From Evernia prunastri (taxonomy: Eukaryota; Ascomycota; Lecanoromycetes; Lecanorales; Parmeliaceae): a stretch of DNA of 64,000 nucleotides. The first letter of the stretch is position 1, and each line of letters begins with the position of its first letter. A program made the position numbers and the translations under genes. The notes below the pieces were generated by a model that saw nothing but the letters and a program-made list of their open reading frames with translations, ran no database searches and was not told where the DNA came from. The stretch spans positions 45,194-109,193 of the forward strand of contig NKYR01000123.1 of assembly GCA_003184365.1 (NCBI GenBank), in the 5' to 3' direction. Shown here piece by piece: positions 34,813-47,300 of the stretch.

Positions 34813-35631
34813 TATAAATCTTTCGAAGAGATTTTTACTTAGTCTCAAAAGTAGTTACAGTGATAGCGAATATAACTCGATATCAATAAGTGTAAAATTT
34901 CTTTCAATTCTTCTTGATCTCGAGATAAGACTTATAATTAACGACTATATTTCTATTGATATATTAGATATAAAATATATATTCGAAGTCTGAAAAAATT
35001 ACGTAATGAGTATTAATTAGAGAGTTCTCGCGATTAATAATATTAACGATAAAATCTCGAATATTAAGTTTAATACACATATTTCGATATTACCATAACG
35101 CTTATAGATAACTCTTTTCTTTCTTCGCAATTATAAAGTAAAAGATCACGTAGAAAGAATTCTTTGGCGCGTTATCGCTCATAATAATAAGCAGAGATAA
35201 CTTATATCATCTTTAATTATTTTTTAATATTTTTTTGAAAGAACGTATACAAAATGAAGAGATAAATAACTCGACCTCTCGAATTCTTCAGAAAACGAAT
35301 ATATTATTTATTTAATATATATAGTCATTTAAAAAGAGCTTACATCGATATAAAAAGTCTTAACATTTATCTACGAGCTTTCGACGTCGCATTATAGATA
35401 TCGCGAATATTATAAATAAAATTCTTCTCGTAATCTTAATTTAAGTTGAATAGAATATTATTTGACGTAGCACGTTTAATCGATTCAGCGATAATTATAT
35501 TTTCTGTTAAAGATAAGACATCTTATCAATAAACTATATAAGTTATTCGTTTAACAGAATTATAATTGTGAAACTCATCTTTGATTCTCAAGCATTATAT
35601 ATTCTTCTACTTATCGAGCTTCAGAATATAT
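34813..35631. other. AT-rich degraded sequence
   Basis: No gene. The open frame at 34808-34993 begins in the TSD and is meaningless. Confidence 0.5.
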
Positions 35632-36788
35632 CAAAATTCATCCGTTAGATTTCACGTTAGTAATTCGACGTTCGAACTTGATAGGTTTTATATATAGCGA
35701 TCTTTTTATATCTTATACAACTTAATTAAGTGTTTCATCTATCTTTTTAATAGATTATAAGTTCGAATCGCAGGACATTCTTTTAGTAGTACTACGTTAC
35801 TTTCAGAGCTGTTTGCTGACTTATTTAAGATATTTCAAAGAATTGAAAGTCTCGATAAGTCACACGGTCGCAGAACACTGCGAGCTTTATATACTATAAA
35901 ACGAAATTATATTAATATCAAAAGATTGAAATTCAATCGAAAGAAAGATATGAAAATAAGTTTGATTTTGTAAAGCTCGCGAACGTTAAGATTATATTGA
36001 AAAGCGTTATTAAGCGCGAAATTTTTCGCTGAGCGTATAGTATGTATCGTTAGACGTATAATATATATCTTTCACGAATCGCGCGTTAAAATCAATTAAT
36101 AAAAGATATTATTTCGTCTGTGAATTATATTAAGTAAATCTTTATTTAAATTTGAAATTATAAGAAGCTTTCAATATCTCATCGTTATCAAACTGCAAAA
36201 ATTAAATCTTCGTATTATCAAAAAATTATTTAATTCGAATCTACTCAACGAGTCAAAAAGATTATCGCGCTACTTTACGTTATCTCGAAATCGAGAAAAA
36301 AGCTTCTAAACTTTCAAATATATATCGACAAAAATTCTATCGAAGAATACTATTAAGTTATCGTATATAAAACGCTTTTAAGATATTCTTTAATAATCTC
36401 ACTATTCAAGTAATATAAAAACACTTCTAAATTATCAAATCGCAAGACGCTTCGAAGTTATTAATCTACATAATTTAGACGCTACGAAGCTATTAAACGT
36501 CGATTAGCTATTATTCGCAAATTACGAGTTTAAAGCATTATTAATTTTAATTGCTATTAAGTGCGTATTGTATTCTATTAAATACGCATTATTTTTTCGT
36601 CTCGCGACGTTTCGTCGATAACGTCTTATATTCTTTCACATTTTATATTCTTCGATTCGTCGTTTTTGTATTTAAATATTAATAACAAATACGATAAAAT
36701 CGCTATTTCAATAAGTCTCGTCGCTTTTAATAGAGATACAGAGAAGAAGAATTTTATATATAGATTATCTCGAACTTCTTGCAAAGTG

Positions 36789-37013
36789 TGTCAGAACCGT
36801 GCCCAGAGTCAAGTCTAATGGGGGTAAATTGAATAAGACAACTAGATAAAGAGCGAATATGTACACAGGAGAAGAGCGCTTAAATACTAGGAAGAATCCC
36901 CGCTAGCCTATGTGATAATGAGAATGTGTCAATGACCAATAAATACTCTATGTGCCTGACACATAGCCATAAACACTCCCTTTGTACCTAACAGCTAGGG
37001 TACGTCCGTAACA
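36789..37013 (-). repeat. Chromovirus 3' LTR
   Basis: 225 bp, no difference seen from the copy at 38199. Contains AAGACAACTAGATAAAGAGC, related to the TRIM-like repeats at 25.8 kb. Confidence 0.9.
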
Positions 37014-37500
37014 CTACCCCCCCCCTCAGGCAAGCGATGCCCCAGCGCTGTAGATTGGCCTGCGAGTCGTCTGCGTGCAGAAAGAATGAGGATAGTGGCG
37101 AGGTCTCGGAGATTTCGGAGACGGCGTGGCCTTTTTGACTTGGCAATAGCGTTGTGAGGCCCAGGGTTCTCCGGATATTTGCTGTGATAGTCATTGACTA
37201 CGTCCTGGGCCCCCTCAAACTCATTATTGTCAGTATTCCACCAAGTCAGGGTGTCATCATCATCTTTCCACTTGACTTGGTACTGCAATTGGTTGTAATG
37301 ACGTCGAGAGTCTAGGATATCCTCCACAACCCATTCGTCACCCTTAGGCGTCTCGATTGGCTTTGCGGGAGAATTCTTCTGGCCCGGGAGCGGATCCCTA
37401 GGAGCGAGCGTCAATAGTTTGGGACTGACGACTGGACGGATCTTCATTGTGGGAGGGAGTTGGAGTTTGTATGCAGATCCCACGACCTTAATGACTTTGA
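36995..37500 (-). CDS. Chromovirus integrase C-terminus with chromodomain (partial)
   Basis: Frame open from the N at 37501: KVIKVVGSAYKLQLPPTMKI, then PVVSPKLLTL-like linker, DPLPGQKN, and the chromodomain core EWVVEDILDSRRHYNQLQYQ followed by VKWKDDDDTLTWWNTDNNEF and DVVNDYHSKYPENPGP. Aromatic and acidic residues fit the HP1-type fold (W/Y..VE.IL..R...G...YLVKWKG). The domain steers integration to heterochromatin in chromoviruses, which suits its site here. The stop at 36995 lies inside the LTR, so the purine tract is within the coding frame. Upstream pol is missing at the N. Confidence 0.88.
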
Positions 37501-37501
37501 N

Positions 37502-37760
37502 TCTGGATCATTTCTAGAACGGGGATCACGTCTCTCTCTATAGACTGGGCCAGTTCTTCAGGTGAGTTAATATCCCATGGATCCATAGCGGGATCAAGAT
37601 TCTTTCCATCCTTTGGAATTACCGAAACTCTTCGTTCTTTCGTTTGTTTCAAGAGGCTGCTGGCTCCTTCTTGAATCTCCTTGAGAGACTCCTGGAGTTC
37701 CGCCATATCAAGTGGAGTAGCCTCATCTTCTGAACTCTCAACACCTTTTCCTCGTGCCAT
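37502..37760 (-). CDS. Chromovirus gag N-terminus (partial)
   Basis: Starts MARGKGVESSEDEATPLDMA at 37760 and continues with a coiled-coil-like acidic stretch (LQESLKEIQEGASSLLKQTK) and MDPWDINSPEELAQSIERDV before the N at 37501. It is placed as the gag start because it lies about 440 bp inside the 5' LTR. No capsid domain is present because of the gap. Confidence 0.6.
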
Positions 37761-38198
37761 GTTGTCACTGTCTAGCACACTCGTTTCTTATCCGTTTGAG
37801 GTGCCACGAAGACTGGTAATGCTTTGAATGGTGTTCTTTTGAATGGTAACAGCTTGATGGGGTGGTTTCTTGACTGCTTAAGGAAGAACGTCCAGGCGGA
37901 GTTGGATGCGGAGCGGAGAAAGAAGTCTTTGTTCTTTAATGAAGTTTGTTCTTTTTGTTAGGGGGGTTGTTTGCACGAATGCTGGGGTGCTTGCACGTAT
38001 GCAGCAGTACCTCCTCGTAAGGGGTTTTCCTTGTGGTCAACAAGTCCTAGCCACGAATGGTTCGTTTTGCCCGTAGGTAGGCCACACCCGGATGCCCAAT
38101 GATCTGACGTCGAAACGTCTTCACAACGGTCCCGATGACAATTTTCTTTTACTGTTCGCTTGTCAGTACGAACGGAAGGGTGGATGATCTAGTTGTAG

Positions 38199-38423
38199 TG
38201 TCAGAACCGTGCCCAGAGTCAAGTCTAATGGGGGTAAATTGAATAAGACAACTAGATAAAGAGCGAATATGTACACAGGAGAAGAGCGCTTAAATACTAG
38301 GAAGAATCCCCGCTAGCCTATGTGATAATGAGAATGTGTCAATGACCAATAAATACTCTATGTGCCTGACACATAGCCATAAACACTCCCTTTGTACCTA
38401 ACAGCTAGGGTACGTCCGTAACA
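38199..38423 (-). repeat. Chromovirus 5' LTR
   Basis: 225 bp, identical by eye to the LTR at 36789. The inner flank on the minus strand reads CTACAACTAGATC, a possible primer-binding site. Confidence 0.9.
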
Positions 38424-38933
38424 TCTATTATTAACGAAATTTATATTATAAAAGATTTAATAAATCAAATACTATTTTCTTTAGAAAGAGCTATATTCGA
38501 TAAAATAATAAGAAATAATATAGAGTTTAATATTTTTTTCGAAAATAATTAGAGATTTAATTAAAATTATTCTTTAAATATAAGTTCTTTTAGTTAAAAA
38601 AATATTAAAGAATATTAATAATTATATTTAAACGATTATTTTTAAAAAGCTTATTTATCTTCTTTTTTAAAAATGAATTAAATTATATAAAATATTATAT
38701 TATAAATAATAAGTATAGATCTATAAATTAAATTTATGGCGCTATATCGAAATGCAGTCAGCCCTATGAAATCAGACTCTAATTGCGATCTATGCGGCAA
38801 TCGCCTACACTGTCTACTATGCGATTTCTATCTATTTGTCTGTTTGTCTTCTATACGATATTTGTCTAATTTTACTACTATAAACTCGTCGTCGATAGAA
38901 AAACTTACTTAATCATCTTATTTCTAATATATC

Positions 38934-39073
38934 TGTTATGGATCTGGCATGTGTTCTCCAGCCCAAGCCTCGGAGTGGAATAACGTTGCTCCGGAGAAGG
39001 ATATCTAGCACTCAGTAGCCTTCATATTTAATCAAGCAGTCAACTCCCACCAAAAGTCCATCGTTCCTTAACA
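38934..39073. mobile_element. Solo LTR, 140 bp, TSD ATATC
   Basis: Begins TGTTATGGATCTGG, ends TCCTTAACA, and is flanked by ATATC at 38929-38933 and 39074-39078. GC-richer than its surroundings. It is absent from the matching part of the inverted copy (about 47.5 kb). Confidence 0.85.
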
Positions 39074-39876
39074 ATATCTCGTCGATCGATTCGACTATTT
39101 TCTCGATAGATTCTTTATAATTATAATAGTTAGTTTATTCTTACTAATAATTCTACTTAAGATTATATATAGTTAATTATAAGCGAAAATCTTCGAATAG
39201 AAACTTAGATCGACGTGTTGCAATGACTGTTCTTGCGATTTATTAATAATTATATTAAACGTTAGATAAATAGAATACTAAATTCGTCGAAAGAAAGAAT
39301 ATAAACTATTCGAATTCGATGATAACAATAAAATACGCGATATATAGTGACGTTTATTATCATATTTATCTTCGAAAATACGATAATTAAGTGTTTTTAT
39401 CTTAATTTGCTTAACTGATAAGCGAGTATTATTATATAAACTCTTTATCTATTCTAAATTTCTTAGTAATATAATTATATAATTTTATTTTAATTTTAAA
39501 TAATGCGATAAAAGAACGAAAAATTTAAAGATATTTAGTATTTCGATAGAAAGAAGAAAATTATCTTCTTTATTAATAATTTAATCGCGACTTTAATAAA
39601 CGATTTTTATTTTAAAAAATTTATCAAGTATTTAAATATTAAATTTAACGACGTATTTATTAAGAATATAGAGAATAATTTTAAAGATATAGAAATTAGT
39701 TAAGCGATATAAATCGATATTATTATAAATAGCATAAATTAATGCGATAACGAAGTCTTCTGCTAGTTGATTAATCAATTAATTAACGACATATTCTTTT
39801 ACGATACTTATTACGATTTTATTATTTATATTTAACAAATTTTGAACGAAATCTTTTATATTAATTCGATCTTGAT

Positions 39877-40655
39877 TGATTGATTGTTTTATACGCCTAT
39901 GCTAGCTACTTGATGTAAGCTAATGAGGGTAACATTAACGCTGAACCAGCTTTACGGCTGGGCGTTGAAGAAACCTGAGGGCGAACCTCTGGACAAAAAC
40001 TTCAACTAAACAGTACGCTCTCCCTTCTGCTGTGCTCCTTAGGAGCCCTATTACACCACCGCACATCTCTCTACCTCTTTGCGCCGACTCTTCTATTCTC
40101 TGACTTTTGTATCTCTGATCGCCCCCGCCTCTAGAGGCGGGTACGATCGCTTCTTCGTGCGCCCTTTTTGGGCTTAATGGTCTCCTCTACCCCGAGGGGT
40201 AGTCTTGACCGTTGGAGTTGTTCGCTGGCCAACTCGAAGCTGTTTAACCAGCCGGAGTTAACCATCCACCTTGCCGCTACCCGGATCCCTTTGGTCGTGG
40301 TCAGCATTGTCTGGAAGTCCCTGGTACCCGCCTCCGCAAGTAGCCGTGGTTTATNGCCCTCTTTCGTGGCGGGGTGGGTACCTCGTAGAGCTTGGTGTTG
40401 CAATACCAGCTTGTCGAGTTGGTATTCCAGGGGGGCTATAGAAGCCTCCGCCTCTAGGACCGGGATGGGAGTTGCCTTATATGCTCCGGTCACCCTGCGA
40501 AGACACTCATTTTGTATCTTGGTTAGCTTCTCGGAGGGCTTCCGGGAGAATCCTTCTATCCCGCGAGGGTGGTGCCAAATCGGCGCTGCGAACGTTAACA
40601 TCGGGCGTATTACCATACTATACACCGTGCGGCACTTGGCGAATGTCGCTCCCCA
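39877..40655 (-). mobile_element. 5'-truncated LINE insertion with target duplication
   Basis: A GC-rich block flanked by AATTCGATCTTGAT (39863-39876) and AATTCGATCTTAAT (40656-40669). Next to the left copy is a TGATTGATTG tail, the expected 3' simple-repeat end of a minus-strand LINE. The coding part is at 40131-40625. An N at 40355 interrupts it. It is absent from the inverted copy. Confidence 0.82.
40131..40625 (-). pseudogene. LINE (Tad/jockey type) ORF2 piece between RT and RNase H
   Basis: Encodes MVIRPMLTFAAPIWHHPRG, then KLTKIQNECLRRVTGAYKAT and VLEAEASIAPLEYQLDKLVL. These are the conserved post-RT blocks of fungal LINE polyproteins (usually VRPAxTYGAPVWH; LxxIQNRCLRxVxGAYRATP; LExExxVPPIxLxL). 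The frame stays open across the N at 40355. RT and endonuclease are lost by 5' truncation. It is not AT-shifted, so it is a younger insert than its host repeat. Confidence 0.82.
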
Positions 40656-40784
40656 AATTCGATCTTAATCAATCAAATTCTAGTTTCGAAGTTATATATT
40701 TTTTGTTAATTTAAAAACTTGAATATATAACTAAAGAATTAACGCTTTAAAAATAATTTAAGCAATACGATTTAATTTAGCGCT

Positions 40785-40971
40785 TGACAAGGAACGAGGC
40801 TTGATACATTGTCTATGTACGTGACTTGGCTAGGTGTACAAGACGAAAGGTAAGGAACCAGAAGAACAGGTGACCCCGAGCAGCCCTTAAGGGGCTGTCG
40901 GCTAATACACGGCTAGGCTGAAATCTCATGGAATCTCATGGAAGCTCCGGTGGCCGAGTCACACCGTGACA
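40785..40971. mobile_element. Solo LTR, 187 bp, TSD GCGCT
   Basis: Begins TGACAAGGAACGAGG and ends CACACCGTGACA; GCGCT lies directly on both sides (40780-40784, 40972-40976). Contains a duplicated ATCTCATGGA. Not AT-shifted and missing from the inverted copy. Confidence 0.85.
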
Positions 40972-43159
40972 GCGCTTTTAATAATTAAAAGTATTTAACG
41001 AAAATTATCGTAAAAGCACGTAACGATTTTATTAAACGAATCGATATTCTTTCAAACGTTCTAAAGTATACGATTAATCGTCTCGATATCGTATATAAAA
41101 ATCTCGTCTTAAAAAATAAGCTCTATTATATAAAATAACTTAATAAAATTAACATTAATTACTATACTATAAACGAATTAAATAATAATATTTAGAGAAA
41201 TTTTAAAGCGAAAGTAAATAATACGATTATTTTAAAGAAGAATAAAAGTAATATTTGTAAAAATTATCGCTATAATTACTTTGAAATTATTTCGAACTCT
41301 TCGTAATATAATATTTTAAAATATAATTTTATTAATATTTTTATAATTATTTAGAAAGAAAAGTTAATTAATAAAATTAATAATCGAGTTTCAAATAACG
41401 TTAGCAGCTGATATTTAATCGTTATTAAAATTATCTTATATTTCGTTTTAATTATTAATTTGATAGTTGTATTCTTCGCGTAAAAATCGATTACGATTAT
41501 TATTATAATATTAATTATATTTTTATAGATATTCTAATAAATCAAAATCGCAGAGATATATATTTTTTATGAAATTAATATTATTTTCTTTTAAACGAGT
41601 TTCAATTAAATAAAGATAAGAATTCTCGACGATAGTTTATTTAACTTGCGTATCGTTCGATAAAGAAAAATCTTAATAATTAATCTAAAGAATATAAATA
41701 TAATCGTTCGATAATTTAAATAAATAAATAAATTAATTTAAAAAGTTTTTAAAAATATAAATAGAAATAAGATATAAAAGAGAAAGTAATTTAACGAGTT
41801 ATTTTACGAAGAAAAAAAAGATTAAATACGCTTAACGAAAGCGTTTAAAACTTAAAATATCGAAATATTATATTTAAAAAATTCGTGATATTTTATTATA
41901 TTAATAGCGCGATATCGTTTTTACTTTATAATATACTTAATTATATATAAAGAAAAAAAAAATTTATATATCTCGCTCGATATTTATTTCATAAATTTAA
42001 TAAATTATTAAAATTATAATTAAATAAAATTATAACGAATAGATTTTATAAGTATTATTCGTTTTATTAGATATCTACTTTCTTCAAAATTTAATCTTAT
42101 TTAATATTATTTTATAATAAATCTCTCGTTATATATATATTATAATAAATAAATAAAAATTATTATTAAAAGTTCGTAAATCTTTAAACGATTTAAGATT
42201 TAATATATTTAATAAAAGATATCGCAGATAAAATAACTCGTTTATATTCGAATTAATATAATATATGCGAGCGATAATATTTTAATTTTTTTAATAAACG
42301 ATTTATTTACTTTTATTCTTCTTTTAAATTTAATTATTCGATATATTAAAATAAAGAAGATCTTTTATATCGTTTTAATCGTAACGCTATTAATTTAGTT
42401 CAAAAAATATTATTAATTTAATTTAACGATCTTTTTATTCGTTTAACACGTCAGCGAGACCGAACTTATCGTTATATTTAATATTCTATCGATTGAAAAA
42501 ATAAATTATTAAACGTTTTATAAAAGAATTATAATTATATAATTTGAATTTAAATATTCTTTAATAAATTTTAATAAAATCCATTTATTATACGTCTTTA
42601 TATTTTTAAATCTCGTTTATTAAATCTACTTTTATCGCGTTTACACTCTATTAATTTTCGAATATTATTTATAAATTAACTCGATCGCTATCTTTATAAA
42701 AGTATTTAAAAATATATTTATATATTTTAATATTAACGTAAATCTTTATATTAATATAAATATTATATTTAATCGATAAATAAATATTATATAATGTTAT
42801 TTAATAATTTTATTTGAAATTATTCTTTAAAATCGTAATAGATCTACGTCGACGATATTTAAAATATTTAAAATCTAATTCGAAGATAATATAATCGCAA
42901 AACTTCTTTAAAAATCTCTTATTGTATATATTTTTATTAAAGTCTTAATATAACGAAATGATATCTATTTTATTAATGTTATAATAATTATAATTAATAT
43001 AAAATATATATCGCGTAACGATAATATAGAGATTAAGATATAGACGTTCGTTAAGAATCTTAATATTAATAGTAACGTTTATCTCAGCGACGATAAAGAA
43101 TCGATCTTTAGAATATAATATAATAAGAATATATATATATAAATTCTATCGTATAGATA

Positions 43160-43283
43160 TGTTGAAATTGTAGGGTAGAGGACTGCCAAGGCCGGCCTTG
43201 GCACCGGCCCTACATAGGTCGCCCTTTGTACCATAGCACTCCATAGTTAATACAACTAAGTGTCCTACCACATAATCTTGACA
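43160..43283 (+). mobile_element. LTR-like solo sequence, 124 bp, GC-rich
   Basis: Begins TGTTGAAATTGTAGGG, contains GCCAAGGCCGGCCTTGGC (a palindrome), and ends AATCTTGACA. Repeated in inverted orientation at 63911-64000. It sits exactly at the inner end of the left inverted-repeat copy. No target duplication seen (agata and gttat). Confidence 0.65.
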
Positions 43284-44361
43284 GTTATTACTTAAAAGAG
43301 CGATATAAATAATTTTTTAAATATGTTTGAAATAAAGAATATTTTAATAAAAATAAAAATTGATAAGAGATATAAAGTATCGTATTAATATTTCGCTTAT
43401 ATATCTCTACGCTATTCTCTTATCTTTTCAAACGACGAATTTTTATAATATAATATTATTTCGAATATAGATAAAATTTACACTTTCGATAATAATTTTT
43501 ATATCTCGCGAAGTAGATCTAAATAAGTTTTTCGACGAATTCGAAAGTCGCTCACTAAACGAAATAACTATAAACGAATAATTTAAATCTTATTCTATAA
43601 ATACACGATATCTATATTTCTTTTAGTCGACTATATCGTTAATATTATATAGATATTAAATATAGATTCGTCTTCGTAAGTTTAATCGCGTATTTTATTG
43701 CGAATGATTATTATAGCACTTCGTTTACGATATATATATAATTATCGAAAGTAATAATCTTTATTAGATTAAGATAATTTAAAAGATTATTCGTATTAAT
43801 ACGTATTAAGTCGTCGTTAATATTTAGACTAACGAAGTTCACGTATTATAAAGATTCACGATTTATAAAATAGCTTTATCAAGATTTTATTATTTTGTCT
43901 ACGAGATTCGATCGATTAAATCTCTTTATTATTTTTATCTACAATTCGAATTGAAAGAAGATTCAAAAAAATCTTTTATCAGACGAACGAGTGATCGATC
44001 GTTTAAATTTAATCGCGAGAATATTTAAATTGAAGCTAAGAATTCTACTAAACGATATTTTGAGAAAGAAGATACTTAATAAGTGTTTATATTCTTTCGT
44101 AGAGATAGTTTATATATCTTTCTCTTTTCTCTCTTAGTAGCTTAATAATATATTAATTAAATAATTAAAATAGATTATTCTTTTGTTATTTAGAAATCTT
44201 TCTAATACGATTTAAAATTTCGAACGTCATAATTTCTGTCTATAAGTTCTATAGTATTATTAATTTTTTTCTTTCTTTAGTGAGAACGAAGTACGATCGA
44301 TTCAAATTTCGCGTTAGTTCTAGCTCTAACTTCTTTTATATTTATTTAAATCGAATATCAG
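43284..44361. other. Spacer between the inverted copies
   Basis: About 1.1 kb of AT-rich DNA with no match between its halves that I could see and no gene. The open frame 44280-44597 overlaps the right arm start and has no signature. Confidence 0.5.
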
Positions 44362-47300
44362 AGTATATCTACACGATAGAATTTCAAAAACGCGATCTTT
44401 TATATATATATATATTTATTATATTGTATTCTAAGAATCGATTTTTTATCGTTACTAAAATAAACGTTATTATTAGAGCTAAGATCTCTAACGAACGTCT
44501 ATATTTTAATCTCTATATTATTATTACGCGATATATACTTTATAATAATTATAATTATTATAACATTAACAAAATAGATATCGTTTCGTTATATTAAAAT
44601 TCTAATAAGAATATATATAGTAAGAGATTCTTAAAGAAGTTTTATTATTATATCGTCTTCGAATCAGATTTCGAATATCTCAAATATCGTCGACGTAGAT
44701 CTACTACGATCTTACAGAATAACTTTAAGCAAAATTGCTAAATAATGTTATATAATTTCTATTTATCGATTAAATATAATGTTTATATCAATATAGAGAT
44801 TTACGCTAATATTAAAATATGTAAATATATTTAAATACGTTTATAAGAGTAACGATCGAGTTAATTTACAAATAGTATTAAAAGATTAATAGAATATAGA
44901 CGCGATAGAATTAGATTTAATAAACGAGATTTAAGAGTATAAAGACGCACGATGAATAGACTCTATAGAGATCTATTAAAGAATATTTGAATTTAAATTA
45001 TATAATTATAATTCTTTTATAGAATATTTAACGATTTATCTTTTCAATCGATAGAGCGTGAAATATAACGATAATTTCGATCTCGCTGACGTGCTAAGCG
45101 AATAAAAAGATCGTCGAATTAAATTAATAATCTTTTTTGAGCTTAATTAATAGCGTTATAATTAAAACGATATAAAAGATCTTTTCTATTTTAATATATC
45201 GAATAATTAAATTTAAAAGAAGAATAAGAGTAAAGATAAATAAATCGTTCGTCAGAGAGATAAGAGTATTATCGTTTATATATATTATATCAATTCGAAT
45301 CTAAACGAGTTATTTTATCTGCGATATCTTCTATTAAATATATCGAATTTCAAATCATTTAAAGATTTGCGAATAATAAACGATAATGTTCTTTTTATTT
45401 ATTATAATATATATATAACGAAAGATCTGCTATAAAATAACGTCGAATAAAATTAAGTCTTAAAAAAAGTAGATATTTAATAGAACGAACGATGTTTACG
45501 AAGTCTATTCGTTATAATTTTATTCAATTATAATTTTAGCGATTTATTAAATTTGTGAAATAAGTATCGAGCGAGATATGTAAATTATTTTTTTCTTTAT
45601 ATATAATTAAATATATTATAAAATAAAAAGAATATCGCGCTATTAATATAATAAAATATCACGAACTTTTTTAATATAATATTTTGATATTTTGAATTTA
45701 AAACGCTTTCGTTAAGCGTATTTAATCTTTTTTTTATTCGTAAAATGACTCGCTAAGTCGCTTTTTCTCTTATATTTTATTTCTATTTATATTTTTAAAG
45801 ACTTTCTAAATTAATTAACTTATATATTTAAATTATCGAATAATTATATTTATATTCTTTAGATCGAGTATTAAAATCTTTCTCTATCGAACGATACGTA
45901 AGTCAAATAAATTATCGTCGAGAACTTTTATCTTTATTTGATTGAGACTCGTCTAAAAGAAAATAATATTAATTTTACGAAAGATATACGTCTTAGCGAC
46001 TTCGATCTTTTAGAATATTTATAAAAATATAATTAATAGTATAATAATAATCGTAATCGATTTCTACGCGAAGAATACGATTATTAGATTAATAATTAAA
46101 ACGAGATATAAGATAGTCTTAATAACGATTAAACAATAGCTACTAACATTGTTTGAAACTCGATTATTAATTTTATTAACTAACTCTTCTTTCTAAATAA
46201 CTATAAGAATATCGATAAGATTATACTTTAAAATATCGTGTTGCGAAGAATTCGAAGTAACTTTAAAATAATTATAATAATAATTTTTTAGATATTACTT
46301 TTATTCTTTTTTAAGATAATCGTATTATTTACTCTCGCTTTAAAATCTCTTTAAATATTATTACTTAATTAATTCTAATCTTACTAAGTTATTTCGTGTA
46401 ATAAAATTTATTTTTTAAAACGAGATTTCTATATAAAATCGCTATAATATCGAAATAATTAATCGTATATTTTAAAATGTTCGAAAGAATATCGATTCGT
46501 TTAATGAAATCGTTATATACTTTTACGATAATTTTCATTAAATACTTTCGATTATCAAGAGCGTTGAATTAGATCGTATTATGTAGATTATTTTTAGAGC
46601 GTTAATTCTTTGATCGCAAATTTAAATTCTTAAATTAACGAAAAATATGCGATTTCGAAATCCGAATTTGACTAATTAAAATCGAATTAATATAAAAGAA
46701 TTCGCTTAAAATTTATTGAATATAAATAATAAAATCATATTAAGCATTATAAAAGAATACGTTATTAATTAATTCACCAACTAACTAGCAGAAGACTTTC
46801 TTATCGTATTAATTAATATTATTTATAATAATATCGATTTATATCGCTTAGTTAATTTTTATATCTTTATTTAATTCTTTACACTCTTAATAATCACGTC
46901 GTCGAATTTAATGTTTAAATACTTAATAGATTTTTTAAGACGAAGATCGTCTATTAGAGTCGCGATTAAGTCGTTAATAAAAAAGATAACTTTCTTTTTT
47001 CTATCGAAATAATAAATATCTTCGAATCTTTCGCCCTTTTATCGCATTATTTAAAGTTAAAATAGAATTATATAATTATATTATTGAGAAATTTAAAATA
47101 AATAAAAAGTTAATATAATAATACTCGCTTGTAAGTCAAGCAAATTAAAATTAGAATACTTAATTATTATATTCTCGAAGATAAATATAATAGTAAACGT
47201 TATTATATATCGCGTATTTTATTGTTATCGTCGAATTCGAATAGTCTATATACTCTCTTTCGGCGAATTCAATACTTTATTTATCTAACGTTTAATATAA

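Larger units (their letters stand above)
36789..38423 (-). mobile_element. Ty3/gypsy chromovirus, recent copy collapsed at a single N
   Basis: Two LTRs of 225 bp, identical by eye (36789-37013 and 38199-38423), begin TGTCAGAACC and end CGTCCGTAACA. On the minus strand a purine tract (GAGGGGGGGGTAG, 37014-37027) abuts the 3' LTR. The interior has a gag start (37760 to 37502) and a C-terminal integrase chromodomain (37500 to 36995), meeting at the N at 37501. A full chromovirus needs 4-5 kb of gag-pol between them, so most of the element is missing from the assembly. The flanks (aagtg and tctat) do not form a target duplication. Confidence 0.88.
35632..43159 (+). repeat. Inverted repeat pair, left copy (3.6 kb unit with later insertions)
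   Basis: Matches the reverse complement of 44362-47998. Anchors: TTAGATTTCACGTTAGTAAT at 35645 against about 47965; TTTATGGCGCTATATCG at 38730 against 47660; CACGTCAGCGAGACC at 42450 against 45085; CTACGTCGACGATATTTAAA at 42850 against 44690. The left copy is lengthened by about 2.8 kb at 35927-38708 (including the chromovirus), the solo LTR at 38934, the LINE at 39877 and the solo LTR at 40785; removing these leaves about 3.6 kb, equal to the right copy. Broken gag-like translation on the plus strand at about 39.5-41.3 kb suggests a retrotransposon, but family and ends are uncertain. Confidence 0.75.

Noticed and set aside
35713..35785. Possible tRNA-Lys(UUU): ATCTAT-CTTTTTA-ATAGAT anticodon-like hairpin plus GTTCGAATCG
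   Set aside because: T-stem and acceptor stem do not pair, and the segment is part of the repeated unit also found, further diverged, at about 47900; more likely coincidence within a transposon.
44280..44597. 105-codon open frame rich in Tyr and Ile
   Set aside because: The counterpart in the inverted copy is not preserved as a frame; there are no motifs.
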